This document shows, piece after piece, positions 45,306-52,843 of a DNA stretch of 64,000 nucleotides. Every line of letters starts with the position of its first letter. The stretch's first letter is position 1. The DNA is from Bacteroidota bacterium (GTDB lineage Bacteria; Bacteroidota; Bacteroidia; Bacteroidales; Lentimicrobiaceae). Location of the stretch: assembly GCA_009773515.1 (NCBI GenBank), contig WSXX01000015.1, positions 1 through 64,000 on the forward strand, written 5' to 3'. The notes beneath the pieces are model-generated. The model worked only from the letters and a program-made list of their open reading frames with translations, was not told the DNA's origin and did not search any database. A program made the translations under genes and the position numbers.

Positions 45306-46322
45306 ATGAAAATACTTGTTACCGGCGGAACCGGTTATATTGGCTCACACACAGCTGTTGAGCTGCTGAAAAAAGGTTATGATGTGGTGATCATCGATAA
45401 TCTGTCGAATTCTCATGCCGGCGTAATTGACCGCATCGAAGAAATTACCGGAAAAAAACCTGAGTTTCATCAGTTCGATCTGATTGACAGGGAAAAAACC
45501 GCCGCGTTTTTTGCAGATCACAAATCGCTCGACGGCATCATTCATTTTGCTGCTTTTAAGGCAGTTGGTGAGTCAATGACTGAACCCTTGATGTATTACC
45601 GCAATAACCTCGATTCGCTCATCAATATCCTTCAGGGGATGAAGGACAACGGGATAAAAAATATTGTGTTCTCCTCATCATGCACGGTTTATGGCCAGCC
45701 AGATGAACTTCCTGTAAAAGAGACTTCGCCGATAAAAGATGCCTGGTCTCCTTACGGGAATACAAAACAGATGGCGGAGCAGATACTTCGGTTTGCCGTG
45801 GAAGCTCACGGGCTGAAAACCATTGGATTGCGGTATTTTAATCCAATCGGTGCACACGATTCGGCATTGATTGGTGAATTGCCGCTCGGCGTTCCGAACA
45901 ATCTGGTTCCTTTTATAACGCAAACAGCCATCGGACTGCGAAAATCGCTGAATGTTTTCGGCTCTGATTACAATACCCCCGATGGAACGGCCATTCGCGA
46001 TTACATTCACGTGGTTGATCTGGCAAAAGCGCATGTTATCGCGGTTGACAGAATGATTGCCGGAAAAGGGAAATCGGATATGGAAATATTTAACCTGGGC
46101 ACAGGAAATGGTTTCAGTGTGCTCGAAGTAATTCAATCTTTTGAAAGGGTGAGCGGACAAAAACTCAACTATCAGATTGTTGACCGACGCCCCGGAGATA
46201 TTGAAAAAGTATGGGCAGACACCTCCTTTGCCAACGATGAGCTGGGATGGAAAGCCGAAATGTCGCTGGATGAAATGATGGCCTCCGCCTGGAAATGGGA
46301 AAAAGCCCTCGCAGAAAAATAA
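45306..46322 (+). CDS. galE: UDP-glucose 4-epimerase
   Basis: A 338-residue extended short-chain dehydrogenase. It interconverts UDP-glucose and UDP-galactose with bound NAD. Motifs: the NAD loop VTGGTGYIGSH, IIHFAAFKAVGES, catalytic Ser region FSSSCTVYG, YxxxK as YGNTKQMAEQ, LRYFNPIGAHDS, YNTPDGTAIRDYIHVVDLA and FNLGTGNGFSVLEV. Normal length. It lies 24 bases before rfbB on the same strand, so the two nucleotide-sugar genes are probably cotranscribed. Confidence 0.95.
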   Translation: MKILVTGGTGYIGSHTAVELLKKGYDVVIIDNLSNSHAGVIDRIEEITGKKPEFHQFDLIDREKTAAFFADHKSLDGIIHFAAFKAVGESMTEPLMYYRNNLDSLINILQGMKDNGIKNIVFSSSCTVYGQPDELPVKETSPIKDAWSPYGNTKQMAEQILRFAVEAHGLKTIGLRYFNPIGAHDSALIGELPLGVPNNLVPFITQTAIGLRKSLNVFGSDYNTPDGTAIRDYIHVVDLAKAHVIAVDRMIAGKGKSDMEIFNLGTGNGFSVLEVIQSFERVSGQKLNYQIVDRRPGDIEKVWADTSFANDELGWKAEMSLDEMMASAWKWEKALAEK

Positions 46323-46346
46323 CGTATCACTTAAATCAATCAGGAA

Positions 46347-47399
46347 ATGAAAACCATTCTTATCACCGGAGGTGCCGGGTTTATCGGTTCGCATGTAGTC
46401 AGGCTTTTTGTAAATAAATATCCTCAATACAGGATCGTTAACCTTGATAAACTGACCTATGCCGGTAACCTTACCAATTTGACCGATATAGAGAATAAAC
46501 CGAATTATGTTTTTGAGCGTGGCGATATCACTGACGGTGATCAGATGCAGCAGTTGTTTGATAAATATCAGTTTGACGGAGTCGTTCATCTGGCTGCCGA
46601 ATCGCATGTTGATCGGTCCATTGCCAATCCAATGGAATTTATCATGACCAATATAGTGGGCACTGTGAATCTGCTGAATGCAGCAAGAGCCATCTGGAAA
46701 GATGGATTTGAGGGCAAACGTTTTTATCATATTTCCACCGATGAGGTTTATGGTTCGCTGGGCGACGAAGGTAAATTTCTTGAAACAACTCCTTACGATC
46801 CGCGCAGTCCCTATTCAGCCAGTAAAGCCAGCAGCGACCATCTGGTAAGGGCATATTTTCATACATTTCATATGCCGGTAGTACTTTCGAATTGTTCAAA
46901 CAATTACGGACCTTATCAGTTTCCTGAAAAGCTGGTGCCGCTGTTTATTCACAACATCCGCAACAACAAACCTTTGCCAGTTTACGGAAAAGGTGAGAAT
47001 GTGCGCGATTGGCTGTATGTTGAAGATCATGCCATTGCCATTGACCTGATTTTTCACAAAGGCCGCGAAGGAGAAACTTACAATATTGGCGGCAACAACG
47101 AATGGCAGAACATTAAGTTAATCCAGAAGCTTATAGAAATTGTGGACCTCAAACTTGGCCGTTCTGCAGGTGAATCGCTTAAGCTGATTACTTACGTGAA
47201 AGACCGCGCCGGTCACGATCTGCGGTATGCTATTGATGCCACAAAAATAAAGGAAGAGCTGGGATGGGAGCCAACCGTGAAATTTACCGAAGGGTTTGAG
47301 TCAACCGTTGACTGGTATCTTACCAACGAAGAATGGCTGAACAATGTAACTTCAGGTGATTATCAGAAATACTATGAACAACAGTATGTGAAGCGATAA
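46347..47399 (+). CDS. rfbB: dTDP-glucose 4,6-dehydratase
   Basis: A 350-residue NAD-dependent dehydratase that makes dTDP-4-keto-6-deoxyglucose, the precursor of rhamnose and other 6-deoxy sugars. Motifs: ITGGAGFIGSHVVRLF, LTYAGNLTNL, HLAAESHVDRSI, HISTDEVYGSLG (with the catalytic Asp-Glu following the Thr), YSASKASSDHLVRAYFHT, SNNYGPYQFPEKLVPLFI and GENVRDWLYVEDH. All match RmlB. The rmlA, C and D genes are not in the window. A strong terminator follows. Confidence 0.95.
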   Translation: MKTILITGGAGFIGSHVVRLFVNKYPQYRIVNLDKLTYAGNLTNLTDIENKPNYVFERGDITDGDQMQQLFDKYQFDGVVHLAAESHVDRSIANPMEFIMTNIVGTVNLLNAARAIWKDGFEGKRFYHISTDEVYGSLGDEGKFLETTPYDPRSPYSASKASSDHLVRAYFHTFHMPVVLSNCSNNYGPYQFPEKLVPLFIHNIRNNKPLPVYGKGENVRDWLYVEDHAIAIDLIFHKGREGETYNIGGNNEWQNIKLIQKLIEIVDLKLGRSAGESLKLITYVKDRAGHDLRYAIDATKIKEELGWEPTVKFTEGFESTVDWYLTNEEWLNNVTSGDYQKYYEQQYVKR

Positions 47400-47446
47400 T
47401 TTTATTTCTGGCAAGATACCTTTGCCTGATCACCGTAATAACCGGG

Positions 47447-47489
47447 AAAGCACTCAGACGTCAGTATTCTGCTGTTGTCTGAGTGTTTT
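47447..47489 (+). terminator. Terminator after galE-rfbB
   Basis: Stem CACTCAGAC/GTCTGAGTG, extended by A-T pairs, with a 17-base loop. It is followed by TTTTGTTTGTTTTA, about 50 bases past the rfbB stop. Confidence 0.8.
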
Positions 47490-47525
47490 GTTTGTTTTAC
47501 TTCTTTAAATCTTACATTGTCAGTT

Positions 47526-48302
47526 ATGAAAATTGAAGATGAATTTACTATTGTAGAAGTAACTGCCGAAAATGTTTCGGAAGTTGGAATTTGTTGCAGC
47601 AAGGATAAAAAGTCGCCGGGTTTTATTGCTAAAGCGGAGTGGTTCAAATCTTCCCTTAATGAAGGTTTGCGAATGAAAATTGCCCTCGACAACAAAGGGC
47701 GGCAGATCGCTTTTGTGGAATATCTGCCTTCGGAGCTTGCATGGCGACCGGTTAAAGCAGACAATTACCTTTTTATTCATTGCATTACAGTTTATTCAAA
47801 AGACTCCCGCGAAAAAGGTTTGGGAAGCAAACTTTTGCAGATGGTTGAAGATGAGGCTTTAGCTCAGGGGAAATCAGGGATTTGTGCCATGAGTTCTAAC
47901 GGTTCATGGATGGCTGATAAAAAGCTGTTTCAGAAAAATAACTTCACCACAACATCTGAAATGGGGCGCTTTGAGCTGATGGTGAAGAAACTTGATCCAT
48001 TGGCGCCTCTTCCGGTTTTTATTGACTGGGCAAAAAAAATGCCGGAATACAAAGGCTGGCATCTGATCTATGCAGATCAATGTCCCTGGCATCTTAAATC
48101 TGTAACCGATCTGCAGCAGGCAGCAATTGATAACGGAATTATCCTGACCATCACTAAGCTAACCACTCCCGCAGAAGCACAGCAGGCGCCATCCGGTTTC
48201 GGAACTTTCAGCCTGATAAAAGACGGAAAACTACTTGCCGATCACTACATCAGCCGCACAAGGTTTGAAAATATTCTGCGGCAGGAATTAAAACAGAAAT
48301 AA
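47526..48302 (+). CDS. GNAT acetyltransferase with C-terminal YoaP-like domain
   Basis: A 258-residue cytoplasmic protein starting at MKIEDEFTIVEV (47526). Residues about 1-155 are a GNAT fold with LFIHCITVYSKDSREKGLGSKLLQMVEDEA (acetyl-CoA pyrophosphate loop R-x-K-G-L-G) and KNNFTTTSEMGRFELMVK. Residues about 160-258 look like a YoaP-type thioredoxin-like domain: GWHLIYADQCPWHLKSVTDLQ has a single CPWH where CxxC would stand, and SGFGTFSLIKDGKLLADHYIS follows. The substrate is unknown. It follows the galE-rfbB terminator and is probably transcribed alone. Confidence 0.8.
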   Translation: MKIEDEFTIVEVTAENVSEVGICCSKDKKSPGFIAKAEWFKSSLNEGLRMKIALDNKGRQIAFVEYLPSELAWRPVKADNYLFIHCITVYSKDSREKGLGSKLLQMVEDEALAQGKSGICAMSSNGSWMADKKLFQKNNFTTTSEMGRFELMVKKLDPLAPLPVFIDWAKKMPEYKGWHLIYADQCPWHLKSVTDLQQAAIDNGIILTITKLTTPAEAQQAPSGFGTFSLIKDGKLLADHYISRTRFENILRQELKQK

Positions 48303-48322
48303 GTTTCAGAGGGGAAACATCT

Positions 48323-48358
48323 TTTAAGCCACCAAAGCACAAATGCACAAAAATTCAC
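48323..48358 (+). repeat. ACCAAAGCACAAATGCACAAA dispersed repeat
   Basis: A diverged relative of the CACGCAAAGGCGCAAAG element at 40846 and 45169, shortly after a stop codon like the other two. Confidence 0.55.
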
Positions 48359-48401
48359 CAACATTATTAATTGATTTTTTATAAGTATTGATGTTTTGGA
48401 G

Positions 48402-48419
48402 TCCCGATAGCTATCAGGA
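48402..48419. repeat. Short palindrome TCCCGATAGCTATCAGGA
   Basis: An 18-base near-perfect palindrome with one mismatched pair. I recall TCCCGATAGCTATCGGGA as a recurrent intergenic palindrome of Bacteroidota genomes; only one copy was seen here. Confidence 0.55.
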
Positions 48420-48467
48420 TGGTGGCAGAAATATTTTCTTTATTATCAGAAATTTGTGACAGATTAT

Positions 48468-49085
48468 ATGAACCCAGTGAATTTCCATCTTTCGTCTGAA
48501 TCGTTTATCAGGTTCTTCGACAAGCCCGGCAATGTTGTTTTGCTTGAGGGCAAAAGAAAGGTGCTTGCGGAAGATGAGGAATTGCTTTTTTCCATAGGAC
48601 GCCGGCTTGCGTTGGAAAGCAGACACATGCGTTTCAGAAGCGGCAATGCCCCGGGTTCGGATTTTCTCTTTTCGAAAGGTGTGGCGTCGGTGGATGCATC
48701 GCGGCTTGAGGTGATTATTCCCTATCCCGGGCACAGAAAGGGAGATAACCTTACCAGCCAGAGTTACGCGCTTGATGCGATCAGCCTTGCCGAAGAGCCC
48801 GAAGTGCTTTATCATTCAAAACAGAAAAAAGGGATGTCGGGACTTGTGGATGCTTACCTTGCCGATGGAAAAAACAGCGTAACTGTCAAAGCAGCTTACA
48901 TCATCCGCGATACCATAAAAGTAACCGGAACCCGATCGGGAATATTGCCGGCTACGGTTGCTCTTTTTTATGATGATCTGCTGAATCCCATGCAGGGAGG
49001 TACTGGCCATACCATGCGTGTGTGCAGGGATTTGAATATTCCTTTCCTGAATCAAAGTGTATGGATGAGCTGGCTTAAACAATAA
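48468..49085 (+). CDS. SLOG/Rossmann-like nucleotide-binding protein, uncharacterised
   Basis: A 205-residue protein from the ATG at 48468 (a GTG lies four codons upstream). Residues about 57-71 read RSGNAPGSDFLFSKG, which resembles the RSGGAxGADxAFxxGA phosphate-binding turn of the SLOG superfamily (DprA/LOG-like). A C-terminal PMQGGTGHTMRVCRDLNIPFLNQSVW resembles the second nucleotide-binding segment GGTxHTxRxA. No signal peptide or membrane segment. SLOG proteins bind or process nucleotides, some in stress or immunity systems. The specific role here is unknown, and the neighbouring genes do not form a defence island. Confidence 0.65.
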   Translation: MNPVNFHLSSESFIRFFDKPGNVVLLEGKRKVLAEDEELLFSIGRRLALESRHMRFRSGNAPGSDFLFSKGVASVDASRLEVIIPYPGHRKGDNLTSQSYALDAISLAEEPEVLYHSKQKKGMSGLVDAYLADGKNSVTVKAAYIIRDTIKVTGTRSGILPATVALFYDDLLNPMQGGTGHTMRVCRDLNIPFLNQSVWMSWLKQ

Positions 49086-49138
49086 ACTGAACTTTATTTC
49101 CGAGCAGCGGTTTAATTGGTTTATCAAAACCAACAGTC

Positions 49139-49348
49139 ATGAAAATAAGTGCACGAAACCAGTTTAAAGGAACCATTATTGAGTTGAAACCAGGAGTGGT
49201 CACCGCCAAAGTCATTATTGATATTGGCGGAGGAAATATAATAAGTTCAGTTATTACAATGGATAGTGTTGATGACCTTAAACTGAAGCCGGGTGATAAC
49301 GTAACGGCTTTTATTAAATCAACGGAAGTGATGATCGGGAAAGAATAA
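49139..49348 (+). CDS. Molbindin (TOBE/Mop-domain protein)
   Basis: A 69-residue single Mop/TOBE domain: KISARNQFKGTIIELKPGVVTAKVIIDIGGGNIISSVITMDSVDDLKLKPGD then VTAFIKSTEVMIG. This is the standard length and sequence type of molbindins, which bind molybdate or tungstate as hexamers for storage in the cytoplasm. No modABC transporter or molybdopterin gene lies nearby. Confidence 0.92.
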   Translation: MKISARNQFKGTIIELKPGVVTAKVIIDIGGGNIISSVITMDSVDDLKLKPGDNVTAFIKSTEVMIGKE

Positions 49349-49377
49349 TAATGAAATTTTCTTAAAAGCCTTTTTGG

Positions 49378-49429
49378 CTTCGATTCCGCTTGCCTGAATG
49401 CGAGGCAGGCAGGCTCAGCCTGACATTGG
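49378..49429 (+). repeat. Dispersed intergenic repeat, copy D, interrupted by a smaller palindrome
   Basis: The left end reads CTTCGATTCCGC (49378-49389) and the continuation CTCAGCCTGACATTGG (49414-49429). These match the left end of copies A-C, but 24 bases containing the palindrome TGCCTG...CAGGCA lie between them. The right half of the element is missing. Confidence 0.65.
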
Positions 49430-49478
49430 TTATGGAGGTGAGGTTTGTCCTATTATTAAAGTTTGGTAAAGAATAAAA

Positions 49479-49501
49479 AAAAGCCGGGAAACCGGCTTTT
49501 T
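49479..49501 (-). terminator. Terminator of fabD
   Basis: Stem AAAGCCGG/CCGGCTTT with a GAAA-type tetraloop. A and T tracts flank both sides, so it may work in both directions. It is 21 bases past the fabD stop. Confidence 0.85.
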
Positions 49502-49521
49502 CTTTGCAAAAAATCATTCAA

Positions 49522-50397
49522 TTATGCACTTGCAGTTTCTGCTTCAGGGGCAATTTTCTTCACAAGACCCTGCAATACAGTTCCAGGCCCTACTTCGGTA
49601 AAATGAGTGCCACCATCGGCTACCATATTCTGCACAATCTGTGTCCAGCGTACCGGTGCGGTTAGCTGAGCAATCAGGTTTTCGCGGATCTGAGCAGGTT
49701 CGGTATATGGCTTGCCTGTTACATTCTGATAAACAGGGCAAACCGGTGTATTAAAATGAGTTGCATTGATGGCTGCTGCCAACTCTACGCGGGCAGGCTC
49801 CATCAATGGAGAGTGAAATGCGCCGCCAACTTTCAGTGGCAAAGCACGTTTGGCTCCGGCAGCTTTAAGTTGTTCACAGGCAATTTCAATTCCTTTCACC
49901 GAGCCGCTGATAACCAGTTGTCCGGGACTGTTATAATTGGCAGGCACCACCACTTCGTCAATTCCTGCAAGAACCTCTTCTACCTTTGCATCGTCGAGGC
50001 CAAGAATAGCAGCCATGGTTGATGGCTCGGCTTCACAGGCTTTCTGCATTGCCATAGCACGGGCATAAACCAGTTTTAATCCGTCTTCGAAGGAAAGTGC
50101 GCCGGCAGCAACCAATGCAGAGAATTCCCCAAGTGAATGACCAGCAGTCATTTCGGGGGTAAAACTTTCACCGAGGGTTTTGGCAAGAATAACTGAATGC
50201 AGAAAAATAGCAGGCTGTGTTACTCTTGTCTGGCGAAGGTCTTCATCGGTGCCGGCAAACATAAGATCGGTAATTCTGAAGCCAAGAATTTCATTGGCTT
50301 TTTCAAACATTTCTTTTGCCAGGGCATTTCCATCATAAAGATCTTTGCCCATGCCCACAAACTGGGCTCCCTGTCCGGGAAATACATATGCTTTCAT
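49522..50397 (-). CDS. fabD: Malonyl-CoA:ACP transacylase
   Basis: Loads malonate onto acyl carrier protein for fatty acid synthesis (cytoplasm). The 291 residues start AYVFPGQGAQFVGMGKDLY. The nucleophile elbow is TAGHSLGEFSAL (Ser88), the malonate-binding Arg lies in KLVYARAMAMQ, and the catalytic His in GGAFHSPLMEPA. The C-terminal QLTAPVRWTQIVQNM and FTEVGPGTVLQGLVKKI are typical. It has its own promoter box and terminator. It sits beside, but separate from, the carrier-protein locus to its right. Confidence 0.95.
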   Translation of the reverse strand: MKAYVFPGQGAQFVGMGKDLYDGNALAKEMFEKANEILGFRITDLMFAGTDEDLRQTRVTQPAIFLHSVILAKTLGESFTPEMTAGHSLGEFSALVAAGALSFEDGLKLVYARAMAMQKACEAEPSTMAAILGLDDAKVEEVLAGIDEVVVPANYNSPGQLVISGSVKGIEIACEQLKAAGAKRALPLKVGGAFHSPLMEPARVELAAAINATHFNTPVCPVYQNVTGKPYTEPAQIRENLIAQLTAPVRWTQIVQNMVADGGTHFTEVGPGTVLQGLVKKIAPEAETASA

Positions 50398-50426
50398 GCG
50401 TTAGATTTTTCGTTTATAAAGCGGTG

Positions 50427-50434
50427 CAAAAGTA
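50427..50434 (-). promoter_or_regulatory. -7 box of fabD promoter
   Basis: On the minus strand TACTTTTG (TAnnTTTG) lies 30 bases before the fabD start codon. Confidence 0.55.
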
Positions 50435-50458
50435 CGAAATGCATCTTAATTCACGCTA

Positions 50459-50548
50459 ACCCCTGACAGGGTTTTGCTTCCTATCAAGAGGTTCGCGCGC
50501 AACTGTCTGCCTGCCCAATTAGAAAGTGCTCGTAACCCTGTCAGGGGT
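50459..50548. repeat. Perfect 15-base inverted repeat around a 60-base centre
   Basis: ACCCCTGACAGGGTT (50459-50473) and its exact complement AACCCTGTCAGGGGT (50534-50548) bound a 60-base interior. Each arm also holds a small CCCTG/CAGGG palindrome. It lies between asnB and the fabD promoter. It may act as a terminator-like hairpin for asnB or be a miniature dispersed element. Confidence 0.75.
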
Positions 50549-50561
50549 CGCCTGCTACAGT

Positions 50562-52538
50562 TTACAAATCATTGATAATCGTCAGGTTGTTGGGCTTATC
50601 AGAAAGAGTTACTTTCACATTATCGGTAATAAAGAAATGGTGAAGCAATTGCGTTGAGATAATTCCGGCAAGTGCCATGTTCTCGATTTCAGTAACCTGT
50701 GTGCCTTGTGTGATTCTTGAAGTGAGCTTTGTTACCTTTTCAGGATCAAAATATCCGTAAGTCCGAAGTGCGTTTTCGCTCAGCAATTCAGTAACATATT
50801 CCGGTGAGTTTTCACCAAGAAAGCTCTGGTAAACCGGCGCGCGGTAAGCCTGCTTATGCCGTTTCAGAATGGACTCCGGAATTTTACCATTCATCATTTT
50901 TTTGAGGATGTGTTTTTCGTTGAGAATCCTCAGCTTATAACTTTCGGGAAGGCTGGCAGCAAATTGCATTACGCGCTGATCCAGAAACGGGTATCGCCCT
51001 TCCACCGAATTTGCCATGGCCATGCGGTCGCCTTGCGATGAAAGCAGATAGCCCGACATAAAGATGTTTGACTCAAGATCCTGTGCCTTGGCCAGATCAC
51101 CGTAATCAGAAAAACCTTCAGCCAGATTTTTGCTGATTTCATCAATGGGCTCATAGCCGTTAAGACCTGAAAGTACAGAATCAGTGAAATAGTTCTGGAT
51201 TCTGGAAGTGTTGTGCCAGCGTAGCAGATGTGAATAATAAGGATTGTCTGTTTCGCCAAGTTTATACCCGAAGAACATTTTCAAAACCGTGGTTTTGGCC
51301 TCCTTCATCATCGGCAGATAGGGGTAGAGCTTTTTGAGCAAAAGCGGACGAATGTCGGATTGCGGGTTTCGTGCCCAGAACCTTCTGATTTTGTTCTCTT
51401 TGAAAATGTTGTAACCGGCCAGCATTTCGTCGGCACCTTCACCGGTAATTACGACCTTTATATTATGCTCTCTGACTTTTTTCGAAAGCATATACATAGG
51501 GGTTGGCGCGGTGCGGAGTATCGGGAATTCGGTGTGCCGGATGGTGTCGTAGAAGTACTTCCCGATGTCTTCTGAGGTGCATGAAAATGCCGTGTGATTG
51601 GTGTTGAAGTATTTTGAAGCTTCAAGCTGAAACGCAGTTTCGTCAAATGCTTTTTCCCTGAATCCTATCGAAAAGGTATTCAGCACACCTGGCTCCAGAT
51701 CATGAATAAAAGAAGTGGTAACGCTTGAATCGATGCCACCGCTGAGATAGGCTGCCACTTCTACATCGGCGCGCAACCTCATTTTAACCGATTCCCTGAA
51801 AAGCCCGCGAAGTTCTTCTGATGCTTCATTGAGACTGAGTTTTGAATAATCATTTTCGCGGGGATAATTCAACGACCAGTACTTTTCGGATGTTGTTCCT
51901 TTTTCGTTGATCAGCATGTAATGCCCGGGTGATACTTCATATACATCTTCGAAAGGAGTATCGGGGGTAATGGTTGTCCAGAAGGTAAAAATCTGCGAAA
52001 GCGCTTTGTGGTTTATTGCTCTTTTTACTCCGGAAACCTGAAATAAACCTTTGATTTCGGAGCAGAAAATAAACCTTCCGTCTGAGCGGGTAAAAAATAT
52101 CGGACGTATTCCCATTCGGTCACGGGCAAGAAACATTTCCTGCTTTTGTTTGTCCCATATGGCAATAGCGAATTGCCCGGTGAATTTATTCAGGCACTGA
52201 GGGCCCCATTTTGCGTAAGCATACAAAACAACTTCAGTGTCGGTATTTGTGGAAAACTGAACTCCGAGCGCTTCCAGTTCGCGGCGGATCTCGATATAAT
52301 TAAAAACTTCGCCATTGTAAACAATCCAGTAACGGCCATCGCTGGTTGGAATAGGCTGTAATCCGGCTGATAAATCAATAATACTTAGCCGTACATTTCC
52401 TATTCCTACACCTTTTCCAATGTAAATGCCGCTTTCGTCGGGGCCGCGATACTTGATTGATGCGAGCATGGAAGTCAACTCCTCCTCCGAGGGCTGATTG
52501 TCATGCCTGAAGTTCAGAATTCCTGCAATACCACACAT
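50562..52538 (-). CDS. Asparagine-synthetase-type glutamine amidotransferase
   Basis: A 658-residue class II amidotransferase. Cys2 of MCGIAGILNF is the glutaminase nucleophile; the N-terminal nucleophile domain (about 1-215) also has YRGPDESGIYI and VYNGEVFNYIEIR. The ATP-pyrophosphatase domain (about 235-600) has AYLSGGIDSSVTTSF, FDETAFQLEASKYFNT, VVITGEGADEMLAGYNIFKE and MANSVEGRYPFLDQRV. It is longer than AsnB of E. coli (about 554), with extra C-terminal sequence. It lies 11 bases downstream of an acyl carrier protein gene, so it may amidate a carrier-bound or sugar-linked carboxylate instead of free aspartate; this is inference. Confidence 0.88.
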   Translation of the reverse strand: MCGIAGILNFRHDNQPSEEELTSMLASIKYRGPDESGIYIGKGVGIGNVRLSIIDLSAGLQPIPTSDGRYWIVYNGEVFNYIEIRRELEALGVQFSTNTDTEVVLYAYAKWGPQCLNKFTGQFAIAIWDKQKQEMFLARDRMGIRPIFFTRSDGRFIFCSEIKGLFQVSGVKRAINHKALSQIFTFWTTITPDTPFEDVYEVSPGHYMLINEKGTTSEKYWSLNYPRENDYSKLSLNEASEELRGLFRESVKMRLRADVEVAAYLSGGIDSSVTTSFIHDLEPGVLNTFSIGFREKAFDETAFQLEASKYFNTNHTAFSCTSEDIGKYFYDTIRHTEFPILRTAPTPMYMLSKKVREHNIKVVITGEGADEMLAGYNIFKENKIRRFWARNPQSDIRPLLLKKLYPYLPMMKEAKTTVLKMFFGYKLGETDNPYYSHLLRWHNTSRIQNYFTDSVLSGLNGYEPIDEISKNLAEGFSDYGDLAKAQDLESNIFMSGYLLSSQGDRMAMANSVEGRYPFLDQRVMQFAASLPESYKLRILNEKHILKKMMNGKIPESILKRHKQAYRAPVYQSFLGENSPEYVTELLSENALRTYGYFDPEKVTKLTSRITQGTQVTEIENMALAGIISTQLLHHFFITDNVKVTLSDKPNNLTIINDL

Positions 52539-52549
52539 GGGCGACGGGA

Positions 52550-52801
52550 TTAGTTTAGTTTGCTGCTTATAAAACGGACAATTGCATTTACCGATTCAAA
52601 ATTGCCTTCAAGCAGTTCAGAATCCTGCGCCTTGATTTTGAAATTGTCTTCAATAAAATTGATCAAGGATAAAAAACCCATTGAATCGAATATCCCTTCC
52701 ACAAAGATAAGGGTGTCGTCCTGAACCTTTTCGGCAGGAACAAAAGCCGTATCAACAATAAATTTTTTCAGTTGATCCTTGATTTCAGATGCTTCAGTCA
52801 T
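52550..52801 (-). CDS. Stand-alone acyl/peptidyl carrier protein
   Basis: An 83-residue four-helix carrier protein. The phosphopantetheine attachment site is GIFDSMGFLSLINFIED with Ser40. It is acidic and begins TEASEIKDQLKKFIVDTAF. It differs from a fatty acid AcpP (no DSLDxVELVM phrase) and is nearer to DltC and secondary-metabolism carriers. Position: downstream of the SGNH lipoprotein gene (42-base gap) and directly upstream of the amidotransferase gene. It probably carries the group activated by the AMP ligase encoded at 56181-57644. Confidence 0.88.
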   Translation of the reverse strand: MTEASEIKDQLKKFIVDTAFVPAEKVQDDTLIFVEGIFDSMGFLSLINFIEDNFKIKAQDSELLEGNFESVNAIVRFISSKLN

Positions 52802-52843
52802 AAGTAAGATTATTGGTTTGTTAAGTTGATAAACCGGGCCGGT

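Noticed and set aside
45678-46730. 350-codon frame antisense to galE and rfbB
   Set aside because: It is the mirror of two well-conserved genes, its peptide has no domain or signal, and its composition is that expected of a reverse frame.
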